A stretch of DNA of 64,000 nt from Cyclaneusma minus (taxonomy: Eukaryota > Ascomycota > Leotiomycetes > Marthamycetales > Marthamycetaceae), in NCBI GenBank assembly GCA_037179335.1, contig JAKZHN010000045.1, positions 62,001 through 126,000 of the forward strand. The letters are read 5' to 3'. Below, one piece after another: positions 44,305 to 57,787 of this stretch; position 1 is the first letter of the stretch, and every line of letters begins with the position of its first letter. The position numbers and the translations under genes were made by a program. The notes under the pieces are model-generated. The model made no database searches and was not told where the DNA came from. It saw only the letters and a list, made by a program, of their open reading frames with translations.

Positions 44305-46079
44305 ATGTCGCTGATCCAAAGAGTCTCGTCTCATGAGACCGTTTTGCAAGAACGCGGCCGTGCCCCGCAGGCCACAAACCATCGAGACCAAAGAATCAGC
44401 TTCAGTCCTATTCCAAGAGAATGGCGCTCTCCGAGCAAGGTGGCGAGGGATGCCCCTGCTGTTGGGGCTTTCGAGGTTTCGAAGACGAAGAGGATTTGTG
44501 AGTGAAGAGATCCCTCAACATCCTCTTTTTTGTCTGCGGGTCAATACTAACTCTTCAATTAGTCCAAGTCCTTGCTGCCGTACTATATTGTCTATTTGCA
44601 GCAGGAATCGTCTTCGGATATGCCGCTTTGAAACCAATTCTGATCCGTGAGAAAGTCTACCGGAACTTCTGTACCGAAGACGAACTGAGACGAGATGTCC
44701 GGACATGTTTCGAGCAGGAGATCCATCTGAACCTGATGTTCACAATTGCAGCTGTTGGTACAAATGTTGCGGCCTTGCCAATCGGAGCTATCCTTGACCG
44801 TTTCGGTCCCAGAATTTGTGCCATCTTCGGTAGCTTATTTCTGGCTGTGGGATCGGCTCTCTTTGCATTTGCATGGGACCTCCCCTTCGATGCCTTCATC
44901 CCAGGCTACCTCTTCCTCGCCCTTGGCGGCCCCTTCATCTTCATCTCCTCCTACCAACTGTCCAACACCTTCCCCAAGCACTCCGGTCTCATCCTAGCCC
45001 TGCTCACCGGCGCTTTCGACTCCTCTAGCGCCATCTTCCTGATCTACCGCATTGTCTACCAATGGACCAACTACACATTCCGGCCCCAGAAATTCTTCCT
45101 CGTCTACCTGGTAGTCCCCGCACTCATCTTCATCATCCAAATCTTCCTCATGCCCTCTCAATCCTACAAAACCGTCGGCGAGCTCCTCAACCAAGCCGAA
45201 GAATCCGAATCTAGCATTCCCAACGACCGGATGGACGAAACTACTGCTCTACTACACGATGGACCTGGTGATGAGCGCGGCCAGCGCTCCACCTCCATCT
45301 CCGACGAAATCGACGCACTCCTCGGGTCCAAGAAAGGCAATAAGCAAATCTCCCAAGAAGAGCGCAAAAACGCCATCTCCGGCGTCTGGGGCGCCATGCA
45401 CGGCCGCTCCGTCAAAGAACAACTCCTCTCTCCCTGGTTCATCCTCATCACACTCTTCACCGTCATTCAAATGACGCGCATAAACTTTTTCGTCGCCACT
45501 ATCCGGCCCCAGTACGAGCATTTGCTAGGTTCGTACGAGAAAGCTGTGGAAATCAATACGTTCTTTGACGTAGCGCTGCCTCTTGGTGGGCTCATTTCGA
45601 TTCCGTTTATCGGCATGGTGCTTGATAACACTTCTACGCTCTTCGTCCTCACAGCACTAGTAGCTACCGCGACGCTCATTGGTGTTTTGGGAATCTTGCC
45701 GTATACCTGGGCCGCGTACACACACGTCTGCTTGTTCGTACTCTACCGGCCTTTCTACTACACGGCCGTATCCGACTATGCCGCGAAAGTGTTTGGTTTC
45801 CGCACTTTCGGCACCGTGTACGGTATGGTCATCTGTCTAGCCGGGCTTGGAAATTTTAGTCAGAGCGGATTGGATGCGTTGTTGCATAAGACGTTCAAGG
45901 GGGATCCGAGACCCGTTAACGGGATTTTGATGGGTAGTGCCTTTGTGGTTGGGACTGCGCTGGTGGCTTATGTGGCGTGGAGGAGCTATTGTTTGAAGAG
46001 AGAGAGGTTGGAAGAGGAGGCGGAGGATGCGGAGGAGGTGGTGATGCCGGGTGTTGATAACGGCTGGGGAAGATCGTGA
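44305..46079 (+). CDS. MFS transporter, FMP42/SLC43-like
   Basis: Multi-pass membrane carrier of the major facilitator superfamily, closest in look to fungal FMP42-type proteins; substrate unknown (SLC43 relatives carry amino acids). Model: join(44305..44497,44563..46079), 569 aa. Start MSLIQRVSSHETV; the frame of exon 1 is fixed by phase, because the closer ATG at 44421 lies in another frame and cannot join exon 2. Intron 65 bp, branch CTAAC. After TKRIFQVLAAVLYCLFAAG come about 12 hydrophobic helices. The loop GAILDRFGPR between helices 2 and 3 is the MFS signature. A long charged central loop (about 230-300, with TALLHDGPGDE and SDEIDALLGSKK) separates the halves. A Glu-rich tail follows the last helix. 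Confidence 0.9.
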
Positions 46080-49000
46080 TTGAAGGATATACCTATGGTT
46101 TGGCTTTGTGTTGTGTGGCTACCTTTTCGGGTTCTCAGCTTTCGCCAGGATCAGGTGATTCCTTGCGGGTTTGAAACAAACTCATAGCGTGGCGTTGGGA
46201 TTGTTGGTCAAAAGTCTTCTGGCGAACCGTTTGTACGTAGCGTGTCAGTATATATACAAGTTTTCTCACCACCTTACTTACCATCTACAGAGATATCCTT
46301 AGTGTAAGGGTTAGCAGTTTTCATTCTCCAACTCTCAGCGATTACAGCTGGTCAAGCCCGTTTGGAATGGCCATACGCATCAGGCTTTTCCCCTCAAGCT
46401 AGAAGCAAAAGGGACTAAAGAGAAATTACAGGCCAGTTCCGCCGAGGTCTTGCAGCACTGCCAAAGACCAGAAAGCGCTCCCGCAGTTGAACTGAGATGA
46501 GAGCCAGTAGTAACGGCATGATAAAGCAGCTCCGCGTGGCCGACACCCATTGAAGTTGCCCCTTTCCTTTCCTCTCCTCCTTTCTCAGCGACGAACCATT
46601 TATCCTATCTTGCCAAATCTCCAAACGCGCTTTATGGGTCCCACAGACTCGTTATAAGAATGAAACCAGCACCATTGTAATCTACGCAAAATTTCGCATC
46701 TGTTGGTGTGCGTTTGGTATTTCCGAATTTTTCCCGTCGACGTGCAACAAAACTGGTTTTTTATTAAGCTCAGATTTGTAGTGTCCCAAAGAGGCATAGC
46801 TGCCGAGGCTTTACCTCGCTAGGAACGTAAGCGTTCCGAGTTCGTCGTAAGTTGGAATTCTGTTACATGGTGCAAGGCCTGTCGGTGCTGGGTTGTTCTG
46901 TCGACTCCAGACCGCGATTTCGACTCAATGGTTCCTGCCGCTTCCTCTGCACCTGCGCCATCTCAGCCAATATCGCCCCTCTGAGTTCCGAGGTTTCGGC
47001 TTGCTCCGACAACACTAGCAGCGAAAGCAGCCAGGAATTCACCATCTCGAAGCCTAATGCAAAGACGGCGAATGTGGATGAATTATTCCGGAACTGTTGG
47101 CAACCCTCCATGACGGCTGCCATGTGACAGGATCAACCTATCCAGCCCCTCTCTACCAAGCTCTTTCACGGCTCATATAGCTGCTGATCTCGTCTCTCCC
47201 CCATTGTCTTCTCTTTGATCAGCCTCTCGTTCTCCATTGTGAAGCCCGCATTGCCTTTCCAAAACGTAGGAGAATGCGAAAGGTCCATCGACGAACGACG
47301 TTCAGGCGTTCGTAGGAAACTCCACTGACCAAGCCGATCAGGTGGTTCTTGCCGGCAAGTAGGATTGGGAGGGGTACTTGGGCTATTCCTACCCAGGTCG
47401 CAACAATACAAGCTTCCTCGGCTCTCCTTTCCCAAACTCCGCCAAGAATTATTTCGCTTCGCACTTATATATCACCAGCAGAATACTCAGAGCAAAATAT
47501 AGTGGCTGCCACCGCGATGCCACATCGTCCTCAGGTCCCAAATCCAAACGTAAATAGATACTGCCACCACCTTAACAAGACGGCCCCAATCAATTTTGCA
47601 TATTTTCAGGGGCCACAAATACGTCTCTCATATCTCAAGAAGATCCGAATACAAGCTCTAGGGAAATGTGAAAGAGGCACAGGAGGACTGGAAGAGCCGC
47701 AATTTGCTGACTGCTAATGAACACCACAGAATATAGCGCAAAGTTGCAGTCATATGTTTCCCGGACTGTGGGATTCGAGCAGAGCGTCTGCTGTCTGCAG
47801 CTCACTGGAAGAGAGAGAGATTATTTGGCACTTCTCTCGTTCTTACTCTGTTGGAAATTGTAATACATGTTACAATGATGTATGAACTTGGATGAAAGGG
47901 GGTTGAGGCTTTCTTCGACCGCGTGAAATGTCGAGCAGAGTTCGGAATTGTGTTTGAAGTAGGGTAATGAGGTGGAGCTAGTTACCCGAAGAGCCTGGAG
48001 TTATGAGAAATGGACATGAATTGATGGTCTTGCGTGAACAAGTTGAGTTGGTAGGAAGGGAGTCGAGGAGGCCAGTCGAGGGGGCCGGACGGTCAATGTG
48101 CAACAAAGGTGCGAGCGAACAGCAGAGACGCACAATTGGATCCTCCGATGCCTTTATCATCTAACAGGAGAAAGTATAGCAGTGGTGAAGAGTATTCTGA
48201 CAATCGACAGAGAAGTCTCATGTGGTGGCCAAGACCTGTTGCGCGCTTCCGCTTCTCTCGAGCCAAAAACCTCTCCCAGCACCTCAAACACCTCCACCAT
48301 CAGCAAGATTGTCTCCAAGAAAGCTGCGACAAAGACAGATATCAGGTAGTCAGTCTCAGAATCAAAATCTCGTTTTGTTGCGCAGCGATCGACCCTCCCC
48401 CTCCTCCACCTGGGACTACCTTTCCCATGAATATCGTTTTTGTCCGCCATGATCGCATTTCAGGTCCATTTTTGATGATTCTGCATGCTCTGAAGAGCAC
48501 TTGAACTTGGCTCTTGAAAGATGTGGGAGTTAGTATTGACGTAGATTCTTTTGGATGAACAGATGTAAAACGACGGCTGTAGGTTGGCTTCGAAGACTTG
48601 GACGGTCCCCTGATTCAGGAGATTCGGATATTGAACATCGCCCCTCAAATAACAGTGGGCCATGCGAGTAAGTGGCTATCTTGCTCTGATCCTTATCCGG
48701 ACTTTTTCACATCCTATTGCTTAGGTATGAAGATAGAGGCGCTTGATTCTTGAGAGCAATTGTCAGAAGCTGGGTATCTTAGAACGGATAGAGGTAGCTG
48801 ATCGAAACTCCACGACTTGGAAAACTCGATGTGGAAAGCATTTTGACAAGAATGAAAAATTCAGATTCTTCATACTCTTGAGCAATGAAGGGGCATATAC
48901 ACGTCATCCCTCTAGGTACTTGCGAAGACCAAACAGTCCGTGGGAAATGATGCCCCTGAAGTGTTTTCTCTGTCTCCCTTCGGACATTACTTTCATATGA

Positions 49001-49555
49001 GGTAGTCACAATCCTTGAGTGTCTAATTCCTTGTTATGCTTTCCTTTGCTAGCGAATTATCCAAAGACGGGAAGAAAAGAATGGGTTTGGCAAAACCGTA
49101 GATTGTTGGAAGTTTGCGCAGCTTTGAGAAACCAAGGCTCTGAGCTGATTTTGAGATATCACTTGCTGTGAAACACACTGCTGAAGAGCAAAGTATGCTT
49201 TTCAGTAATATGAGGTGTCGCCACCTAGGAAGCATACGTTAGAGTTGATAATGACAGAAGTTATTTTAGAAAATTCGACTGGCATTCGTACAATCGAGGA
49301 TGCAGAAGATCGATGACAGTACTCAGAACTCAAGCATTCCATGTGACATACGAATAGCCTGCAGATTCAGAACAACAAACGGCAGGCAGACGCCACTCCA
49401 AGTATCTCAGCTTGCCATTCCCCAGAAGCCACCAGTAGCAGGCTCACAAGTCACAAGTACCTAGCGTCGGTGCCTCCCGAGCACCGTCAGGGCCTCAAGC
49501 ATGCTGACCACATGACGATTCCTACAGATAGCCCTCGGCCCCAGATATTAGAGAA
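46080..49555. other. Gene-poor stretch
   Basis: Only short frames on both strands, none with a motif. A minus-strand frame at 48157-48450 starts in a good context (MADKNDIHGKG) but shows no domain and is not called. No tRNA, repeat array or transposon end was recognised. Confidence 0.4.
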
Positions 49556-50119
49556 TCATGATCCCTGACATGTGCAAAACGCCCCAGAAGAAACCTTCCC
49601 AGTAATACTTACTTCCTGGGGTACTCCATACGCAAGCAGCTTTCGGACATGTTCATCGCCGAGCAGGCATTGAATACAAATCATCATTCGGTAGGCATCA
49701 TTCATCCCTACAAGCCCCCGACCATACCCCCAGCCGCACACTATGAGCGCCAGTCCCAGGGCATATGCGCAGATTGACACTAATGACGGAGAAGCCCCTC
49801 TCCCAATCCGTGTCAATACTGCTACGGGGCGGTAACAAACACGAGGTCGACAGAACCAGAGAAAACGATCTATCTAGCAAGCCGCTGCGCCTCAGCTCTC
49901 GCGAACCCCGTCTATCTATGTCATATCTGTCACAATATGCCAAATGTGGCCGAAAGCATGGCTTGACGCAACGATGGCCATGGTCTTGACGCATCAATAG
50001 TCATGGTCTTGACGCAATGATAGATTGAACATACCGCTAGAAAGATTCCAAATATAAATCCCAATCATGTTGATGACTGGGCCGTGTGCGTGTGCCGTTG
50101 CGGCGCCGAGAGGATCTGC
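49556..50119 (-). pseudogene. Possible membrane-protein remnant
   Basis: Two minus-strand pieces look like scraps of a membrane protein of the rhodopsin-domain type: a segment near 50,040-50,115 reading HGPVINMIGIYIWNL after a plausible acceptor, and one near 49,610-49,850 reading LTRIGRGASPSLVSICAYAL then GLALIVCGWGYGRG, ending at a GTAAGT donor. No further exons could be joined and the pieces between are interrupted by stops and a short tandem repeat. The family link is weak. Confidence 0.2.
49957..50024 (+). repeat. Three tandem copies of a 22-23 bp unit
   Basis: Units start CATGG(T)CTTGACGCA at 49957, 49979 and 50002. The first 14 bases are nearly identical, the remainder diverged. It is a small minisatellite. 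Confidence 0.75.
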
Positions 50120-53100
50120 TAGATCTGCAATAAGATCGCTGTTACAGCTGAGGATAGCCCTCCCTGGTGAGCCAATAATACAAGAGAAGGTGGTGAGGCA
50201 GCTAGTTTGGACATGAGACGGGACGGGATTTCGTCAGTTTTGGAGAGAGGCTGAGCTAACGCACGTGAGGGAATGGAGAATACGGGGAGCTGGGGGCGTT
50301 GGATATGCATGGAAGGCATGGAAATGATAAGAAAGTGTGCCTGAAAGGGAACAGGGAAACGGTAGGCTAGGGGTCTAGGGTATCCAAGCAAGCCATCGTC
50401 GGGGATCGTCGAAATGTCCGAGAATGCTGGTTGATTAGTAGGTGGGTAGTTTTGTCGCCGGACTGTGGGGAGAGGCTCCGAAACGGCCACCGTGGCTGAA
50501 GACATCTGGGAAAAATGCGATGTCGATAGTCTCGCAGAATTTGGAAGAAGGGGGAAAGCCTAGTCTGTATTGAACATGAAGTTGGTGGCCGAGTGGCTCG
50601 AAAACAGGGCGAACTGCCAACTCCGTTCCGATCTTTGGTACCCTAGCCCCTTAGCAAGCAGTAAGTCCCCTATCTTGCGGCGCCCGATTCCCGTTCCTAC
50701 CAGTAGAATAGACGAGAACCCCGCAAGACGCTATGAATGTAACGCAATCTAGTTGATCATTCTACATATGCTTGATGTCTGCTGAGGCCTCGACAGTTGC
50801 ACGTGCCAGCCTCCATCGCCGTACAACCAGGTTATCTGATCGTCTGTGTGCTTGACTCAATGCAGATACGACGGAAGTCCCTGGATTGGAGAAGAATCCG
50901 CGCCAACTCGACACAAAAGGAGGATAGACTTCCGGCGCGTCCGTACGGATGCTTTGCTCCCGGATTTTCTGTCTCCGACATCGCCAAAATATCAAATCTC
51001 GTCAATGTCTCATGTCCTCAACAAATTAGAGCCAGCCGGGCCAAGTCTGGATCTTTCTCAGATTTCTCGGAACCGCTACCGACTTTCCCTCAACTAGAAG
51101 GCTTTCTCGGACTTGCGAATATGATGAGCGCAGGGAAGCCTGCATCAACTTCTTGCATGACTTGCAGATATGGCGAAGTCTGAGACATTAGTGCTTTGTT
51201 TAAAATGATGGAGGCGCTGCTTTGTGTGATATTCCGACCGAGTAAACGACCCCTTCACCTGACAGGCGGCTAGGCGCGTCTACTGCACTCTTAGGGGCTC
51301 ACCTGCTGGGAAAATGAGATTGTCGAGGAATAGACGTCGGTGGCTCAGTGGACATGATGCATCGTCCGGCTCGCCGCATTGAAGCAGCCAGTTGGCGCTG
51401 TCCAGAGCTGCGGTGTTGCGAGAGTGAAGCCCGTCGTCTGGCTATTGTGGCCAAACTGCCCCGTCCGGGTTGTTGGCGAGTCTAGCTGATGATCAATAGG
51501 GGGCAGTGTTCTCAGGAGACCAATGACACGAATAGACTCTGGCACAGTTTCAGACTCCCAGCACGCACCGGAGCGCCGTGCTGAAGAATTGTCGTGTAAC
51601 AGCAGAATCATGGCTGCCAATTGGGCCCCGTGGCTTGGAGGTCGTCATCTCATCCATCTCGCCAGTCCGGCTGACTCCCGAACTGGCGGCGTCACACTAG
51701 CGACGGCTCTTTCTCGTAGCCTGCATAAAAGCTGTAGCTGTCGTTGGATTGGCTCATAGGGAGTGCAGCGAGCAGGACAAGAGCATTGTCTATCAGCACG
51801 TCTGCTGCAAGATGCCTCGCTGCTCTGCATGTCGGTACCTCCCTCGCCCTCAACCCAACGCCGTGGACCGTGGATCTCGAGGCGATTGTGACGATTGTCG
51901 TGGCACAAGGGGCTTGATCATCTCCCTGGCCCTACCGCGTTCTCTGCCCTTGTTGGGCCTGGGCATGTCTTGCCTTTTGCACTGCGCTGGCTGTCGTGTA
52001 GCAATGAGACAGCGAATAGTTCGGTATTTTGGCGTGAGTGGTTCGCAGTGTTTCTTCAGGCCGGAATTAGAAGGAAGGCGTGAGGCTTGTCACTTCAGCA
52101 GATGCATTCCCGCTGCACTGATGGCGCGCAGGAGTTGCTGATGCACATGGTGTGAAAGGAGAATCGCAGGTAGAGGATCATCTTCAGAGCCAGCCTGTTC
52201 ATGCTAAATGCGCATCGGGTGGAAGCAGAGTTTGACTTGATAACCCCTGGATGATGAGATAGAAAGAGACCGAGAAGAAATAGTGCGACACCGTCATCCT
52301 TCCATGACCCATGCTGATCAAATGGGGGCCATTATGTCGGATGCTACTTACTGAAGGAAATCTCACGCCCTACCTGGTGCTTTCGGTGCGTCTCGTAAAA
52401 AAACCCCCCTGAGCTAGTTCATCGGTTCATCTCTCCTTGCCCGAAGCAAGCTTCTCACGCCTTCCTGTTCCGTACTTCTTCAAGGGGTAGAAGTCGACAG
52501 ACGACTTCCCTATGAAGCTCGAGGATACAGACTACACACAATAGCCCCTTTAACACAGCACAGCGCCAACACCTGCCGCCAGCAAAGCCAGTATGAGAAC
52601 AGCTCTCGCTGCCGCTTTCGGGCTCTTCTAGCAACGGAGTCCGACGCATTTGTGATCCAGGTGCCACCATTGATGCGTCGGGAAGTTGTACTGCAGCCAT
52701 GTTTGTGCGGGAATGCCGTGTAACGAGGTGCCGCAAATACGACCAGCAGAATGTCTTCATCTACAATGTCGTGTCAGCAGATCATATGGGACCAGATCGC
52801 AGAGCCCACGGTTCGCAACAGATGGACAGTGCCGAGAAGCGGCGCGTTCGTACAACTGGAAACTGATCGGAGACGGTCTCCGAAACCGCCAATATCTGCG
52901 CCAGCCGCGGCACATCTCGATATCAAGCAAGATAAGTTGCTTCTAGGGATACTCACTTACCTGGCGGTCTGCTACAAGACTGAGAGACGGACGACCAGCG
53001 CTCAAAATCAGCAGCGGGGGCCGGATTCAAGTGAAGACAATGGCCCTCGATCTCACGTGGGTTGGCAGGGAGATGACTCAGCAGGAGGCGGGTCCGAGAC

Positions 53101-56100
53101 GGAAAGCTGCAGATCCAGGCTTGAGTGCGTGACCACCGGCTGTTTGGGAGGGACCATAGACTCGCTCTCATTGATCTCCAGAACCCTGCTGAGTGGCTCT
53201 GGGACAGCCCGCGCATGCGAAAGGCCCCCAAGCCCCTTGGACCTGCGACCCCACTCTACTGGCCCATTATTTCGAACTGCCATTGCCGCCATCCATCATT
53301 ACTGCATCTTTCGCCAGCAGCCATGCTCCGGCCTGACTTGCCAGCACGAGCCCATGTGCTGTCCTCTTTTGCCACGATACTTGTAACCCTCTCAATGGTT
53401 CAAGGCGGAGTAGACCCAGCCCCCGCCAAGCCACCCTGGTTTCTGTCTTCGAGATATCATTCTCTTTGGATGCAGCTTGACGCACTATCGGAGCTTCGAA
53501 TCCGCTTCGTCCAGACTTGCCAATCCGTGAAGTCACCGGAAGGGGGATATGGGATGGCAGCACTATACAATTCGATCAGCCAAGTGACTTCCAGAAACGA
53601 TTCTGCGGCGTGGTCGAGACCGACAAATGCATCCACGTCGCACGTAGAGCTGATAAGCTTTCCCCCAGATATTGGGCTCCAACAAAGGGCCAGCAGTCAG
53701 GTGTACGGCATAAAACAGGGGTCGTGGCCCTGCTCGTTCCCTGATGTCGAGTATCATCCAAGAGCGTAGATGATAGAGGACCTCGCAGGGCCGGCTTGCG
53801 ACTGTCATGAGTTAGAGATGGCATTCGCACAAGTGGAGGAATGTTGGGAATGTCTGGAACGTAGAGAGCCAGCGCTGCGGCCGGTTTTGGCAGTGATGTG
53901 CACTGCAGCCACAGGCCTGGATGTCTCAATATTCAGGAATATGCAGCGCGGCATTCGTCATGATGCACGCTGTGGAAGAGGAGGTGTGCAAAGATGGCGG
54001 CCATGTTGGCCTGGAAAACAGAGGGTCCAGCCAATAGGAAGGGCTGGCGCAGGCCCGATGGGGTGGGTTTTATCGAATGGTCTGGCGACGGGAGCCAATC
54101 ACGGTGCCTGATGGCGAAAAATTGGCTGTATGACAAGATGTGATAGCCATTCTGGCGGTAGAGACAGAGTCAATGGGAGACTGCGTGATGTTTGGCATGA
54201 GGAGGGCCACTTGTGGGACTGGCGGGGAATGCAAAGCGCCAAACCCTGCAGAATAGAAATGATCTCGGGGCAGCGTGCATTGAGAAGCAGGATGCTTCAA
54301 GATTCGGGCGGTAGTTGTCGGCCACAAGGACGACGAAGCAGCATCGTCGTCATGGTCAGCAGGATCGGGTCCGAGAATAGCAGCAGACCACAGCAACGCA
54401 GGCAGTCATGATGGCAACGGCAGCAGCAATAGCAAGCGGACTAGCAATCATAGAACGGCGATGCAAACAATCAACATGCAGGCTGCAGGCCAAGCTGAGG
54501 CATGGCATGCGCGAGGCCATGTCTGTCCGGGGAGGGAGAAGGGCGAAGGGGAAAGCGGAGAAAGAAGGCCGGCGACTGGCAACGAGGGCTGGCCGATGGT
54601 CGCTGGTGGGGGTTGACGGAGTGGTGAGGGGTTGAGCGAGGCAGCAGAGGAGCAATTGCGGCGGCGGATGGTTTGCAGGGCGGACAATCGAGGCAATCGA
54701 GGCCAGCGAAAGGCACTACGGCGTGCTGGCTGGCGGCGTGTCTCGCATCTGCTTTGCACCGCAGAGGCTCCGACGGCAGCTGCGCAGTGGCCGGCCAGCC
54801 TGCAGCAGCGATGACTGCTTCCTAGCGGCCAAGGAGCCATTGTGCGTCGCTATTGTGTGTTCAATGCTCAAGTAGCTGTCTATCACTATCAGCAGTCGTA
54901 TCAGTCGCAATCTGTCAGCTAGCTCAGAGCTCCTTAGTGCTGGCTGGCGGCGGGCTCAACCTTCCGCCGGGGGCTCATGCTGCCAATTGCGAACATGCGG
55001 AGTGATGCTAGCAGCGCGGAGCTCCCTTCAGAGCTGCGTACTTGCTTTTCCCCTCTGGTGCTAGCAGCACGCGAGCTGGTGGACACTGGACAAGCTTCAA
55101 GCGCCCCTCGACCGCTTGTCACTTTTGGTCGCTTTCCTAGCGCCGCCAGCCCAAGTGCTTCTTTGGACGATCCTGAAAACTGGATTGCCGAAGGCCGGCT
55201 ATTTCTATCTGCTGTCGGCGCCGGCAAGGGTACCGGCCATGGCGACGTGCTTTGTAGAGTAGCTTCGCAGGATGTAGACCCATGTAGAGCCATGTACACT
55301 ACCTGAGCCCAAGATAGCCTCAGCCCTGGGCCAGAGTGGAGCAAGGCGGCATTTGCGGCTCTCCACTGCGGCCGTCCCATCTTCGCCGGGTGCCATCGTC
55401 TCATCAGCAAGATCTACGGCGCCTCAACTGTCACTAACTTGCCCGGTACCTGAAAATGTGATAGCTCACTTTCTGCCCACGATCTCGCAATATCGTGTTC
55501 CTGCAGAAGAAGGCCCCATTTCGGCCTTCGGATCACAGAGGGCCACGCTGTGCCAGCCACTCAGCAGAGAGCCTCGACGCCTCTCAGGGAAAGACTCTCC
55601 CTCCCCAGCCAAGAGCGAGAGCATCGGGCGGCCAGCTAGACCGCGTCGAGACGGCGAGACAACCGCCAGAGGGCCAAGCCAGCCGGGGAAGAAGGGCAGC
55701 GAGCGAACAGCTCGGATCAGGCAAGCAAGCAGCAGCGGCAGCAGCACAAAGCAGCTGGAAATTGCTCAACGGCATCCTGCTGCTGCTCTGCCATTGGCTG
55801 CCTGCTGACGGCTCAGGCCATCCCTCTTGGCTGCAGGCATGGCTTGAGACTTGAGCGTCGACATGATTCCCCAATGGGATCAATGTAGCAGGTACCTTGA
55901 CGTGCTGCTCTCCACTCACACTCGACTTCTGGTAGGCCATGGTACCTTAGATCTCTGTGTCGCCGTGTAGCCATCCAAACCTTAAAGCTGGATACAACCG
56001 TCAGTTTGATATCATCAAAACCGCTCGTCTCCAGTCTTCCACAATCCTCTATACTGTCCCCGCTTCTTTCCCAGGCTCTGAATTACTGCTAGCCGCGGAC

Positions 56101-57787
56101 GCTCCCGACACCAGACTGTCTCCTCAGCTGTATCATATTAGCCCCGGACCATCTATGCCCCGACTTGCGCGCTGCTCGTGCTTGAGAATCGACTGCTCCA
56201 TCACAGGACTCACGAGTCCGGCAGGCTAGAAAGAAGGGAGATCGAAGAAGGAGCCGCTGCGGGAGACGCTCGCTGTACGACAGTCCGAGACGCATGCCAC
56301 TATCCCGCTCAGGCAGGCCTCTCATCATTCCCAGGACTCGACAGCTCCATCGTGAGAAGTTGTCTGCGGTCTATATCATCCAGCAGCCGCCCCTCGGATT
56401 TTGCCTGTTCACCGACATCGTTTCAGCAGGCAAGCAGAAAGAAAACCAGCAGCTCATCTTTCGAAAAAGAGACGCCGCATTTGCTATTATCGTTATTGGA
56501 AGGATCAGGCCAGGGCCCCGTCGCAGACCCCTCCACACCCACACACCGTCGCATTACTTGCATATTCATTTCCCTTCGAGATCCCTGACCACATCACACC
56601 CCCGGCGACGCAAGTTATTGCCGAAGACTTGCTGTGATTCGCCGTCGACTAGCTGTGCGGCATCCACTTCGGCACAGACACATCGCAGCAGCAGCAGCCG
56701 GTTTGCGGTCTGCCCGAGATCGATATTCATAAAGGATCATCCCGACGGTGTGGTCGTTGTTGGAACAGAAGCTGTTCAGCCAGAACGCCGTGGGTGAGTG
56801 CTGAGGCAACGCAACGACTGCTCAAAGCAGCATAGTGCGAACCACTGTCTCTCTCGCACGCCCCTGCCGGCTTTTCCAAGGCCTTGCTGCCGGTGTTCGT
56901 TTTGGGAGCCATCCTGCAGGCAGAGAATAAGAAAAGCGCAGAAGAAGAGCGCCTGAAGGTGACAAGGGAGCAGCGCGAGAAAAGGAAGCAAAAGCAATTG
57001 TCCCGCAGACAGAAAACGGGCCCGACTAGCCTCGACCTGCAACTCTGCTCGTCGAGCAATCGGACAATTAAACGGCTCGCCCTCGGCAGGCCATAAAGAG
57101 GTGCGGCATCAAACAGCGGCTGCCATTGTCATTCGCACGCGTCACCCGTCCCTCACATCACCCGCCCGACGCAACCACGGCTCGCCGTCCTTGTCGCCAG
57201 CAACAGCCACACGGCATTGTCGCATCGGCACACCACAGTTCGACTTCAGACTGCATTCAGCGCAGCACGCAAGGGAGCGACGGCGTATACGAGATCGAGG
57301 GCGCCATTGAAAACATTGAAGAGAGTGCGAAACAGAGTGGTCCGTCTGCCAAGGCTGCGGCTAGCAATCGATCTCTGGGAATAGCGGCGGCATCGAAATA
57401 AACAACAGCCTCGACGTCGGAACAAGGACATCGCCCGACATCGCACAGTGCAGTCGGCGCACAGTTGGGAAAAAGAATCGCCAGCGCCTGTTCGAGCGAA
57501 TCCGTCGACGCTCAGATCCTCAGATCCTCCGCCGGTCTCTGGGAAATCCTTGATCGCGCCGTTCACACTCTCCATCCTGTTGGTGGCCTGTGCTTCAAGC
57601 GCCCGGGAACGACTTTGACGCCGTCTCCAACGCGACTTGCCCGTCTCTTCACCACCGACAAAGCCATCCGGCACGGACGCCGGTCCACCAGGTCCAGTCT
57701 GCTCCCCTCAGCGCCTTCGTCGACGCAGTTTGGGCAGAGGCAGCGTGGGAGCGAGCAACGGCACCGCTGGGAAGTTGGAAGAAGGAA
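50120..57787. other. 7.7-kb gene-poor tract upstream of the NDT80-domain gene
   Basis: GC-richer than the rest, with several open frames of 130-214 codons on both strands that overlap one another and have no domain, as expected for GC-rich non-coding DNA. CAG/CTG-rich words recur (for example 55,728-55,760), and the last 1.5 kb is strongly pyrimidine-rich on the plus strand. It probably holds a long promoter and leader for the regulator at 57788. No transposon was recognised. Confidence 0.4.

Noticed and set aside
44421..44501. ATG with an acidic/Cys-rich start as first exon of the MFS gene
   Set aside because: Its phase (2) does not match the acceptor at 44562; the overlapping frame starting at 44305 does.
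48157..48450. Minus-strand frame beginning MADKNDIHGKG
   Set aside because: Good start context and a possible intron, but no homology signal, no closing exon and a composition like background.
52751..53769. Two overlapping open frames of 211 and 214 codons
   Set aside because: They overlap in different frames in GC-rich DNA, show no motif, signal or exon structure, and cannot both be real.
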